Of a stretch of 64,000 nucleotides of DNA, positions 30,032 to 38,861 are shown piece after piece. The notes beneath the pieces are model-generated. The model was not told the DNA's origin and did no database searches. It saw only the letters and a list, made by a program, of their open reading frames with translations. The stretch spans positions 186,001 to 250,000 of the forward strand of contig AM422018.1 in assembly GCA_000069925.1 (NCBI GenBank), given 5' to 3'. This DNA comes from Candidatus Phytoplasma australiense. GTDB lineage: Bacteria; Bacillota_I; Bacilli_A; Acholeplasmatales; Acholeplasmataceae. Every line of letters begins with the position of its first letter. Position 1 is the first letter of the stretch. The position numbers and the translations under genes are program-made.

Positions 30032-31316
30032 AAAAATTAACATTCTTTTTATAAAAAATGTCATTGTGCCATATTTATTTTCCATTTTTTGATTTGATTA
30101 GTTTTTATTTTAATAAAGTTGGAAATTATGAAAAAGTGGTTGGCATCAATTTTATCCCCCTTTTTCTTTTTTTGTTTTTTTAAAATTAACAAACCAAATT
30201 TAAAATAAAATTACTCTTGCAGTAAAAAAATTAATTTTTAAAATTAGCTTGTTGCTAAATCACGAAATATGTGTTAAGCCTATCTTTAATTTTTTAGTTG
30301 TTTTAAAAAATAAATTTTGCTATCACAAAAAATTAAATAATTAAATTCCGTTGTTTTTTCGGTTATCTTTTTCTAACTTTTGAGATGCAAACATATATTT
30401 AAATAATGTAACTTTAAATCTTGAAAGTTTAGACAAATATATTTAATTTTTTTATTTGTTTTTAAAAATTTAATTAAAACTTTTTAAATTAAAAAGAATA
30501 TATTTAATGGTGCGTGATAAAAATATTTGGTTATTATAATAATTTATCTTTTTGACTTTCTTGATTTTCAAAAATAAAAAAATAAACGCTTGTTATTTTT
30601 CAAAAAAACATTATTCAGAAAAATGAAATTATGAAAATTTCAACATTTAAAACGAGTAGCAGATAAGCCTATCCTAATTTTTCTTAAAAATTTTTTAAAT
30701 TTTTTTAGCTTAACTTAAAAAGATATATAATCCATGTTATTTCATAAAAATCATAGATATTCTAATGATTTTTTTTGAAAATAATTGGCAGTAATTGTAA
30801 TTTTTCCTGCCTTAATTTTGGTAAGCAAAAAATAATTTTCAACAGTCGTTTGAAGAAATCTTTAGTTGAAAGGATATAATAATATTTTTCTATTAAAAGA
30901 TTGCAGATGATTTAATGATTATTTTTTTGAAAATTAATTTATTAAATTTTTAAAACCAATATTATTATAACTTAATTTAGGATTGATGTTGGAACAAAAT
31001 AAAAAGCATTTAAAAACAAAACCGGGATTTGGTGCTGTTGTTTTTTAGGTGTTGTAGAATGATAAAAATTATTTTATTTGCTTTTGAGTTTAGTTGTTTT
31101 TTCAAAATTTTTTAGAAAGTGTTTGTCGAAAAACGAAAAAATAATTGGTAGTGGTTGTTTTTTTTATTTTTTAATAAGTTTGCCAACAATTTTATTTTTG
31201 AAGTTGCGCGCTGTTCCTTTTTTTAAGACTTTTGATTTAAAAATTATTCTTTAAAACTAAAAAAATTTTATAAGTTTTTTCATGATTTGTTAGTTTAAAA
31301 AGATGAAAAAAATTAA
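30032..31316. other. 1.3-kb decayed spacer
   Basis: No gene, hairpin or relic was recognised. Sequence is very A/T rich on both strands. Confidence 0.45.
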
Positions 31317-31335
31317 TAATATATATGGTAAATAT

Positions 31336-31384
31336 ATAAAGAAAGAAATAAAAACTTTTGAATAGTTTTTATTTCTTTCTTTAT
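31336..31384. repeat. 21-bp-arm palindrome in the PMU end relic
   Basis: The arms 31336-31356 and 31364-31384 are perfectly complementary around TTTGAAT. The same arms with loop ATTCAAA occur at 59645-59693. Confidence 0.8.
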
Positions 31385-31526
31385 ATTACATATACATATA
31401 TTATACTATTAAATAATATTATTACTTTATAATTAATAAAATATAAAATTTTTTTCTTCAAAAAACCAATTAAAAACTGGTACTGGTTGAGAACAACAAA
31501 TTTAAAAATAATTAATATTTTATATT

Positions 31527-31555
31527 TTGACAAATAATTTTAATTATGTTATAAT
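31527..31555 (+). promoter_or_regulatory. Outward promoter in the PMU end relic
   Basis: TTGACA (31527-31532), 17 bases, TATAAT (31550-31555): exact sigma-A consensus. It points out of the PMU end into the DUF2963 frame whose ATG is at 31613. Confidence 0.75.
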
Positions 31556-31612
31556 AAAAGTAATTAATAAACAATTTGGTTTTTCAGAAAATCATATTTT
31601 TTTTGGAAAAAA

Positions 31613-32095
31613 ATGTTGTTCTCAAATGGTGCCATTTTTGTGGAGCTTACCAAAACTATCTACAACTCCGATGGAACAGTTGACGCCATTAAATACGATA
31701 GTGAAGGCAAAAAAACTAAATTGAGCAAACATAACAACAACACGATCAAATTCATCACTAAATATGAATACTCCCAAGGGAATTTAATCAAAGAGACTGA
31801 ATACAAACCAGACGAACAAACAATTAATCAAATTATTGAATTCAACCCCCGAACAGGCCGCCGAAGAAATTTAGTGAAATACGACCCGATAACAAACAAA
31901 TGCATCAAAGAGATTAAATATAACCCCAATGGAACAGTTGATTGTATCATTCAATATGAATATGATAACGAAGGTAAATTATTCAAACAAACCAAATTCA
32001 ACGACAAAGAACAAAAAATTGAAGAGATTTATCACAAACCCGATGGAAAAAACATTGATTACAACAAAAAATTCAACCCCGAAACAGGTAAATAA
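31613..32095 (+). CDS. DUF2963 repeat protein fused to a PMU terminus
   Basis: 160 residues. The ATG and first 15 or so codons come from the PMU terminal repeat; from about 31660 the frame is an ordinary DUF2963 protein lacking its N-terminus (IYNSDGTVDAIKYD, FNPRTGRR, YDPITNK, YNPNGTVDCI, FNPETGK). No membrane segment or signal peptide remains, so the product would stay in the cytoplasm. The promoter at 31527 would drive it, but the ribosome binding site is weak. Either a captured, still expressed gene or a pseudogene. Confidence 0.55.
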   Translation: MLFSNGAIFVELTKTIYNSDGTVDAIKYDSEGKKTKLSKHNNNTIKFITKYEYSQGNLIKETEYKPDEQTINQIIEFNPRTGRRRNLVKYDPITNKCIKEIKYNPNGTVDCIIQYEYDNEGKLFKQTKFNDKEQKIEEIYHKPDGKNIDYNKKFNPETGK

Positions 32096-33540
32096 ATCCA
32101 ATAAATTCCTTAACTAGAACCCCTTTAAAACACAAATAAATAGATATATTGTATCGTTAAAATTATTTTGATTAACCCCCCCCTCTTTAACTTAAGAATT
32201 GAATATTCTTAAATATCACAAGATGATATAATTACAAAAATTAACATTAAAAAATTAAAAAAAGGTTGTATAAATAACTTTTATGATGTGTTTATATTAT
32301 CCAAAAAAATAATACATCATTTTTGTAAAATGTTTTTTTCTGCGATTGATGTAACAATTAATTCACATTAATAATCTTTTTTCTTTCTTATGTCTTTCAA
32401 TAAATTAAGAAAAGAAAAAAGAATAACTTAAAGCCCTCATTAGTTTGAGGACTTTTCTTTTTTTCCATCCCAAAAATTTTTTTGACTCCAAAACTATTTT
32501 TTTGAAAATTTCTGCTTAGCAACAAAATTAAAGATTGTTTTTTTTGATAAATAAAAAAAGAAAATCAGGTAAGTTGGTAATAAATTAATAAATCACTTGT
32601 CAGTCGTCGTCCGTTCCTCTAAATCACTTAAGGAGAAAAGATTGACAAAAGTAAAAAAAAATATATCTAAAAAACTAATTCACCTTATTATCTTAATAAA
32701 TTTAATTTAAATATTTTTTATAATAATGAATTTTAATTTTTTCTAATTAAGTTCTAACTGTTAAATTATAAAGGTGTTTAATTAAAAAAACCAAAATAAT
32801 TAACACGGAAAAGCAAAAACATAAATCATAAGTATATACAAACAAAAAAAGAAATAAAATAAAGAGTTCTTAAATCTAAAACATCGCCATTTGAAAAAAG
32901 AAGTCATTTTACTGTATGTTTTTTTAAGCAAAATGATAAAATAAGGAGGAAGGTTATTTCCTTTTTATTTTGTTGCGTTTTTTTAACTTTTTGTATTTAT
33001 ATAGCGGAGGGATTGTAAAATTTTTGAATGAAGTAGTCTTGAAAACTTTTTTAGAAAGCAAGATATCATAAATAAAAAAATCCCTTCATCATAAATTTTT
33101 TTTACCCTTCATATATCACAAAGAGATCAAATTTATAAAATATATCATGCATTTAGCAAGTTATGAAAAAATTAAACACTTTTGGTTTAATTAATTTATT
33201 TTATTAGTTTTTAAAAATATTTTTGAAATCAAAAAAAGTCTTAAAAACAAGAATACCTCACCCCTACCCATCAAAATAAAAAAATAAAGTGTAGAAATCC
33301 AAAAAAATTAAGTATTAAGAAAATGAAAAAAAATAACAAATCCAAAAAAACATTTATAAATTAAAACAAATATGTCAATTATATCAATTTTGCCATTTTA
33401 ATCTTAACACCAAACAATTTTGGCAATTTATAAAAAGTACTTAAGGTCCTTAATGTGATTTTTTAAATTGTTAAAAAACGCCAAGGTTAACACCGCAAAC
33501 TCCAACAAACAACCTAAATTTAATGAAAGGATTGAATTTA
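32096..33540. other. 1.4-kb decayed spacer
   Basis: Contains a hairpin near 32431-32452 (AGCCCTCA / TGAGGACT with one mismatch, T-rich flank), resembling the one after glyA, and the first copy of a 45-bp repeat at 33206-33250. No gene seen. Confidence 0.45.
33206..33250 (+). repeat. 45-bp direct repeat, copy 1 of 3
   Basis: AGTTTTTAAAAATATTTTTG followed by AAATCAAAAAA(A)GTCTTAAAAACA. Near-identical copies lie at 34422-34465 and 34589-34631. Confidence 0.7.
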
Positions 33541-33876
33541 ATGTATAAGAATGGGAAAATCCACGTTAGAGATCTTGCTTCTGTTGTTGTTTTTTTCTCT
33601 GTGTTATTCCTAACTTGGTTTACAATACACCAAGCATTCAAAGAAGGTAAATTTTATTTTCAAGAACGCAATTATAAATTAATTGCATTAGAAAAGGCAG
33701 AAGCGAAAGTGATTAGATTAGAAAATTTAGTCAAAATTTACGCCGAACTTGTTGCTAAAGAAATTAATGCTGAAGAAATGGATATATTTAAAAAAACCAA
33801 TTTAGAAGAACGCAAAAAATCCATTGAATTAGAATTAATGGTTCAAAAAAATCTTATAACATTTTTAAGAAAATAA
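33541..33876 (+). CDS. Small membrane protein with a cytoplasm- or exterior-facing helix
   Basis: 111 residues from ATG 33541, chosen because AAAGGA lies nine bases upstream; an in-frame ATG at 33523 lacks one. One hydrophobic segment (about 11-30: LASVVVFFSVLFLTWFTI) is followed by a charged helix with heptad-like spacing (LIALEKAEAKVIRLENLVKIY). No family recognised. It resembles in build the small coiled-coil membrane proteins of the PMUs. Confidence 0.6.
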   Translation: MYKNGKIHVRDLASVVVFFSVLFLTWFTIHQAFKEGKFYFQERNYKLIALEKAEAKVIRLENLVKIYAELVAKEINAEEMDIFKKTNLEERKKSIELELMVQKNLITFLRK

Positions 33877-34028
33877 GATTAAGTAGTTTATAAAATTTTT
33901 CTATAATATTATTGCAATTATTTCTAAAAAAATATTTTTTTAGAAAAGAGTGGAAAAATCTGTGATTTGGAGCACAAAAAAGACCCACTTAAAAATCAAT
34001 CTTAAAGAGTTTTTAAAAAGAAAAAAAA

Positions 34029-34052
34029 GACCGACTAAAAAATAAGTCAGTC
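34029..34052 (-). terminator. Terminator hairpin downstream of a dnaB relic
   Basis: GACCGACT (34029-34036) pairs with AGTCAGTC (34045-34052); read on the minus strand it ends in a long T-run. Reversed copy of the hairpin at 22009. Confidence 0.7.
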
Positions 34053-34149
34053 CCAAATTTTTTTTAGAAAACAAAAAGTGTCCTAATTATTTCATCATCC
34101 CAAACTATGAACATTTTTTAGTTAATTAATTTGTTTTGTTGATTTTAAA

Positions 34150-34361
34150 AGATATGAAAAGTATTTTTCGGTTTCTAAGGTGTAACTAACATAAACATAA
34201 TCTATTTCATGTCATCTTGTTGTAGTTGTTTCATTTCCTTAAAAATATATTGGCAGTGAGTAATATTAAAATCAGTTTCTGCGATCATATCGCTAACTGA
34301 ATCTATTTTTTTGGAGTCTAAAAGCAAAAGTCCTAGTAAAATATTTTCGGCTTCATTCATT
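34150..34361 (-). pseudogene. dnaB relic (N-terminal part)
   Basis: On the minus strand, with AAAGGAG still present upstream, ATG 34361 reads MNEAENILLGLLLLDSKKID and on to YIFKEMKQLQQDDMK before a stop, then VSYTLETEK-like remains. It is clearly the DnaB N-domain, and closer to the 22.2-kb relic than to the intact PMU genes. Confidence 0.75.
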
Positions 34362-34421
34362 ATCTTTTCTCCTTTTTGAAAATATTTTTTTGAAAAGATA
34401 TGGAATTATCTATTATTTTTT

Positions 34422-34631
34422 TAGTTTTTAAAAATATTTTTGAAATCAAAAAAGTCTTAAAAACATCATCTCCCCATGATGACAAACATTTAGGAATAAA
34501 TTTTTGCTTTTCATCATTGGAAAAATACTTTTTTTATGCAAACACCCTCACTATTGTGGAACATTCACAAAATGAAAATTATGTTTTTAGTTTTTAAAAA
34601 TATTTTTGAAATCAAAAAAGTCTTAAAAACA
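34422..34631 (+). repeat. 45-bp direct repeat, copies 2 and 3
   Basis: Copies at 34422-34465 and 34589-34631 match 33206-33250. Between them lies ATTTAGGAATAAATTTTTGC and following sequence that matches debris at 22825-22870. Confidence 0.7.
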
Positions 34632-34679
34632 GAAAAAAGAATCATTTGATAAATTTCTAGATTTATTTTTAAAAAACCT

Positions 34680-35478
34680 ACCAAAGGCTATCGGGCGGCA
34701 AAGAAGCCCACTTTATCGTGAAATCTAACCAATTTCCAGTGCCGATAAACACTGAAAGCAGATGAATGGTTCATCAAATGAAAAGATGATGTATTACAGC
34801 AGTTCATAAAGGCGGGTTGAGACGAAGTAGTTAGTCAAGATGACACCGCTAGCAAATCATTCTATGGAAAAGCCTGTAAAATAGCCTAAGAAGAAAAGAA
34901 GATGTAATTTTGTAACCTGCATCGCAAACTACTACAAGCGAGCAGTCCAGACGCTATCAACATATTGTTAGCGTGTTGGATAGTTTATCAATCACGAACG
35001 GAAACCTGGAATCTCACCAACAGTCAGGAAAGACATGAAAACATAAATGGTTACTTCTCCTAAGGAATGAAGGTAGATAAAGTGAGGAACTTGCAGAATC
35101 CTAAAGGTTCAAGTGTGGGAACAAAAGCCCACATCCCCAAGGAGAAAGAGACTTCTAGTAGTCGGAGGAATTAAAACATTGTTTGGAATAACAATGATAA
35201 TTGCCCTCCCAGGGCTCTTAGGAAAACTAAGAACAAGGCGAAAACAAGTCAGTCATTTATGGTATATCTAAACAAATGAATAAAGGAGTAAGTGATAATA
35301 TGCTTACACATATTACACATAATTCAAATGAATTTAAGTTTTCGAGAACTTTAGATATGATTTTAAATCATTCAAAAAACAACTATAGCCTAAAAAAGGT
35401 ATTGAAACGCGGAATGAATAACATAGAAAACACATACAAAGCATTCAATAGCATTGCAACCAATAAAGGCAGCGGTAC
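34680..35478 (+). mobile_element. Group II intron, 5' part (ribozyme domains I-IV start)
   Basis: Structured, less AT-rich sequence runs from about 34680 to the intron ORF, with paired segments such as GGGCGGCAAAGAAGCCC and GTGTGGGAACAAAAGCCCAC. It leads into a maturase N-terminus and is cut at 35478 by PMU-B; the 3' part is at 62197-63893. The exact 5' splice site (expected GUGYG-like) could not be placed. Confidence 0.7.
35300..35478 (+). pseudogene. Group II intron reverse transcriptase/maturase, N-terminal part
   Basis: From ATG 35300 (AAAGGAG upstream; an earlier in-frame ATG is at 35276) it reads MLTHITHNSNEFKFSRTLDM and ends SIATNKGSGT at the PMU-B junction. This is the RT-0 region, and removal of the insert joins it in frame to EGVDNKTIDG at 62197. 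The visible frame runs into the PMU terminus and stops at 35507-35509. Confidence 0.85.
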
Positions 35479-35517
35479 TGGTAAGCTCCACAAAAATGGC
35501 ACCATTTGAGAACAACA
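35479..35517 (-). repeat. PMU-B terminal inverted repeat, tra5 side
   Basis: Begins TGGTAAGCTCCACAAAAATG and ends TTGAGAACAACA. It aligns imperfectly with the dnaB-side repeat at 62158-62196 (GCCCCAAAAAAGTGG...TTGAGAACAACA). Confidence 0.8.
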
Positions 35518-35977
35518 TTTTTTTCCAAAAAAAATATGATTTTTTGAAAAACCAAATTGTTTATTAATTACTTTTATTATAACATAATTAAAATTATTTG
35601 TCAAAATATGAAATTTATTTTTTTTTAAATTTGTTGTTCTCAACCAGTACCAGTTTTCTAATTGCTTTTTTAAGAAAAAATTTTATATTTTATACTTATA
35701 AAATATAAAAAAATAATTTTTTTACATAATAATCTAAAAATAATTGATTTAAAGAATTTTATTAATTTCAAAAAATAAACAATCAAAATATTACCTCTTA
35801 AATGATTTTATATTTACGATTTGATATTTATCATTACCAATCAACCAAAAGTGTCATATAAGAGCAAAATTTTGAGTTCTAAGAGGTGTTATGGTTTTTT
35901 AAAAAGTTATTTTTTAAAGAACTTAAAAAAACCTACACAAATTGCCCTCCGTTATGAAGGGCTTATAATTTTAATTA
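35518..35977. other. PMU-B non-coding right-end region
   Basis: Holds the outward promoter, an internal copy of the TTGAGAACAACA repeat (ends about 35645-35655), and the sequence between it and tra5. Unlike PMU-A it lacks the long palindrome. Short open frames here are by-products of the repeat. Confidence 0.6.
35576..35604 (-). promoter_or_regulatory. Outward promoter at the PMU-B tra5 end
   Basis: On the minus strand TTGACA (35599-35604), 17 bases, TATAAT (35576-35581). It points out through the terminal repeat and would give RNA antisense to the maturase N-terminus. Confidence 0.75.
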
Positions 35978-37151
35978 TTAATTAATATTTTTTATTTTAA
36001 ATTCTTTGGGTGATAAATAATTTAGGCCTTTCATTTTGCGATAAATATTATAATATTCAATGTAATCAGTAATAATTTCTATAATTTGATGTTCGCCTAG
36101 ATTTTGCATTTTTTCATAATGGATGGTTTCACGTTTCATATTGGCCCAAAATGCCTCCATACATGCATTATCAGTTGGCATGGCTTTAGCTGAAAAACTA
36201 GTTATTAGATTATTAGCTTTTAATTCAGTTTGATATCTTTTAGAAGTATAAACACTTGCTCTATCGCAATGAAGAATGCAAGGGTTTATTAATGTAGGAA
36301 TAACTTTTAAAGTACTAATTACAAAATCAATATCAGCAATTTTAGAAATATTGTAACTAATAATTTCACGGTTATACAAATCCATCATCGCTGAAACAAA
36401 TAATTTTTGGTTATTTTTTCCAAAAGGAATATAAGTTATATCAGTACATAATTTTTCAAATGGTCTTGTGGCATGATATTTGTTTTGAATTAGGTTTTTT
36501 TAAGTTATTTTCTTTTTGAATAGCTAAATCATAATAATATTGAGGTTTGCGCTGTATTCTTTGTGATAATAACCCAAATTGATGCATTAGTTTTAAAACA
36601 GTTTTACCGTTTATCTTAAATTTAAGGTCAATTAATTTTTGATGAACCACCCGATAACCAAGCCTTCTTTTTCTCTTGCCATCGGTTGTGATATACGAAC
36701 CTTGTTGACATATTTGAAACAAGGCTTTTTCCAATTCACTTTGAGGTCTAGGATGAAGACTTTGCTTAATCCATCTAAAATAACTAGTTTTTGAAATAGA
36801 TAACCATTTAATCAATTTTTCTAACGAAACTTCTTTTTGATATTTATTAATAATGTCTAAATATAATTTTCTATTTTTCTTAAAACTATTTTTAAGTTGG
36901 TTTTTAATTGCTGTTTTAATTGGATTAATTCCTTTTTCAACAACCTTTCTTTTTCCTCTAATTGATTGTTCTAGCCTTTCTGCCCCTTTTAATTCATACC
37001 ACTCCACCCATTGATAAATCTGACTCCGATTTGTAATATTTAAGTTTTGTTGGATTTCTTTACATCTTTTGCCTTCCTGTTTCGCAAAAACAGCCTTTAA
37101 TTTAACATCCAAAGAATATAATTTTAATTTTTTCTCCATTTCTAAGCTCAT
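35978..37151 (-). pseudogene. tra5: tra5 IS3-family transposase, frameshifted (PMU-B)
   Basis: Counterpart of the intact gene at 58143-59315. Codons 1-231 are open (37151-36456), then an A7 run near 36490, where PMU-A has A6, shifts the frame; the C-terminal 136 residues (35978-36388) with HCDRASVYTS and the final DDE glutamate remain open in another frame. One base change inactivates it unless slippage restores the frame. It may use the PMU-A enzyme in trans. Confidence 0.85.
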
Positions 37152-37301
37152 TTCTGTTTTGTTAACATAACTTTATTTTTTTAAGCCTTGATTGTTAAAA
37201 AAACTGTTTATTTATTTCGCAATAATTGAAAAAAACAATAAAATCTTTTAAGAAGTTTTATTGTTTTTTTAAAATATTTATTAATTATTTTTAAATTTAT
37301 T

Positions 37302-37667
37302 TTAGTTTCTTCGGTTGTTATTTGGTTGATTTTGGTTGTTGTTAATATTTCTACGAATATTTTCAGCTTGAAGAGCTATTTCGTTTGTTTGATTAATTAA
37401 AATTCTTATTGTTTCTTCTGAATCATTATTTCTAATAACATTATAAATTTGATTTATTAATCTTGCTTCTTCTAATAATAAATCATGTAAATTTCTACAT
37501 GCTTCCATAATTGGATTAATATTTCTATTATTTTGATTTATATTACCATTATTATTTATATTACCATTCTCCCTCGCCATAACTTGATTATTATTTATTA
37601 ATAACATCCCTAAAAAAGCTAATAAACAAATACTTATTATTTTTAATTGATTTTGTAATTTAAACAT
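37302..37667 (-). CDS. Secreted SVM-type candidate effector, possibly phyllogen-like
   Basis: 121 residues. Residues 1-31 (MFKLQNQLKIISICLLAFLG... to QVMA) are the conserved signal peptide of phytoplasma sequence-variable mosaic (SVM) proteins; cleavage after QVMA leaves about 90 residues. The mature part is an Asn-rich linker plus a predicted helical hairpin (IMEACRNLHDLLLEEARLINQ, then EETIRILINQTNEIALQAE). Mature size and two-helix build fit SAP54/PHYL1 phyllogens, which degrade floral MADS proteins, but I cannot confirm identity. AAGGAG precedes ATG 37667. It lies between the 360-residue gene and tra5 and is absent from PMU-A. Confidence 0.8.
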   Translation of the reverse strand: MFKLQNQLKIISICLLAFLGMLLINNNQVMARENGNINNNGNINQNNRNINPIMEACRNLHDLLLEEARLINQIYNVIRNNDSEETIRILINQTNEIALQAENIRRNINNNQNQPNNNRRN

Positions 37668-37697
37668 TAATTATTAAACTCCTTATTTTTATTTATT

Positions 37698-38780
37698 TTA
37701 ATTATTTTTAGTATTAAATTTCTTAGTGTAAAGTGTGATATATCTTTGTTTTGGGTTGAAGTGAAGGTAGTAATTTTTCTTTTCATCTTTGGGATATCTA
37801 GAATCTTTGGGGTCTATTATATGACATTGTACTTCATCCATGAAAAAATCTTTATCTTCTTCAATTAACCATTTCGGGCCTTTGTAGTTGAGTTTTGTGT
37901 AGTGGTTTGAAGGGTCGTTGATAAACATATTATTAAATTGTGAATCATCATTTTTATTTTTCGTATGGAAAGTTTTAAAAAAATCAATCCTGCTGTCTTT
38001 TACTTCCCATTTGTCAAAAGGATTTTTCATAAACGGCATTATATCAGTTGGCTCGTATTCACGGTGCTGTCCGCGACCAAGGCCATTGAGACCGTAGAAA
38101 GTGTATTTTACTTTAATTATTTGGTGACCCAAAACAAGGTGATTAACATTATGACTATAACTTTGACAAGGACTACCTTTCCAATCTTTTGTGGCCCCAA
38201 ATTCTGCATTGGGGTCATAACCATCTGCTTTATAATATTTCTTAATTTGATAGTTATCATCTCTAGAACGGTATCCTTCAAACCATTCAGATTCAATTTC
38301 TATTTTAGGTTCAGTAATAGTATAAGTTTTGGGTTTTGAATTTGTTATATCGTATTTATTGTCTAAAAATATAAAACCACCGAAAATAGCAAATATACTT
38401 ATTATAAAACAATAATATATAATTATAGCTTTTATTGGATTTCTTTTTTTATATTTTTTAGCTTTTAATTGTCCTGCCAACATTTGATTATGTGATAATT
38501 CTGCTTTTTTTTGGTTTAATTCGTTTTGAATAGTATTTATTTCTTCTTGTAATTCAGTTTTTTCTTGAACTGATAAAGCTTTATTATTTACTAACTCAGC
38601 TATTTTTTGGTTTAATTTTCCTTGCTTAGTTATTGTCTCAATTTCAGTTTGTAATTTAATATTTTCTACATTATTTAATTTATTATTTACGTGTTTTTGG
38701 ATAAAATATATTAAAATAGGACCCAATCCAAAAAGAAAACCCAAAATACCTATAATAACTAATGCTTTAAATAACTCCAT
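37698..38780 (-). CDS. 360-residue two-helix membrane protein with a C-terminal cassette (PMU-B copy)
   Basis: Intact counterpart of 56931-58013. A membrane helix (about 5-27), a coiled coil (about 35-110), a second membrane helix (about 125-147) and a soluble region including a cassette (about 222-360). The cassette differs from the PMU-A version in its middle (KTFHTKNKNDDSQFNNMFIN against DTFHTKNKGDGSYFGDINFG) but matches the cassette ending the PMU-B AAA+ protein. Function unknown. A candidate promoter and hairpin lie at 38820-38872 upstream. Confidence 0.75.
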   Translation of the reverse strand: MELFKALVIIGILGFLFGLGPILIYFIQKHVNNKLNNVENIKLQTEIETITKQGKLNQKIAELVNNKALSVQEKTELQEEINTIQNELNQKKAELSHNQMLAGQLKAKKYKKRNPIKAIIIYYCFIISIFAIFGGFIFLDNKYDITNSKPKTYTITEPKIEIESEWFEGYRSRDDNYQIKKYYKADGYDPNAEFGATKDWKGSPCQSYSHNVNHLVLGHQIIKVKYTFYGLNGLGRGQHREYEPTDIMPFMKNPFDKWEVKDSRIDFFKTFHTKNKNDDSQFNNMFINDPSNHYTKLNYKGPKWLIEEDKDFFMDEVQCHIIDPKDSRYPKDEKKNYYLHFNPKQRYITLYTKKFNTKNN

Positions 38781-38861
38781 CCTATAATTAACTTCCTTTT
38801 TTATTTTTATAACTTATCATCATTGTATCATAATCCAATCTGGTAATGCAAAAAAATTGCA

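Larger units (their letters stand above)
31317..31659 (+). repeat. Orphan right (tra5-side) end of a PMU
   Basis: About 340 bases closely match 59625-59959, the last part of PMU-A: the long palindrome (31336-31384), the ACTGGTACTGGTTGAGAACA block, the outward promoter and the terminal repeat ending GTGGAGCTTACC at about 31659. The rest of the unit (tra5 and all other genes) is missing, so this is a relic or an internal-deletion product abutting a DUF2963 gene. Confidence 0.8.
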
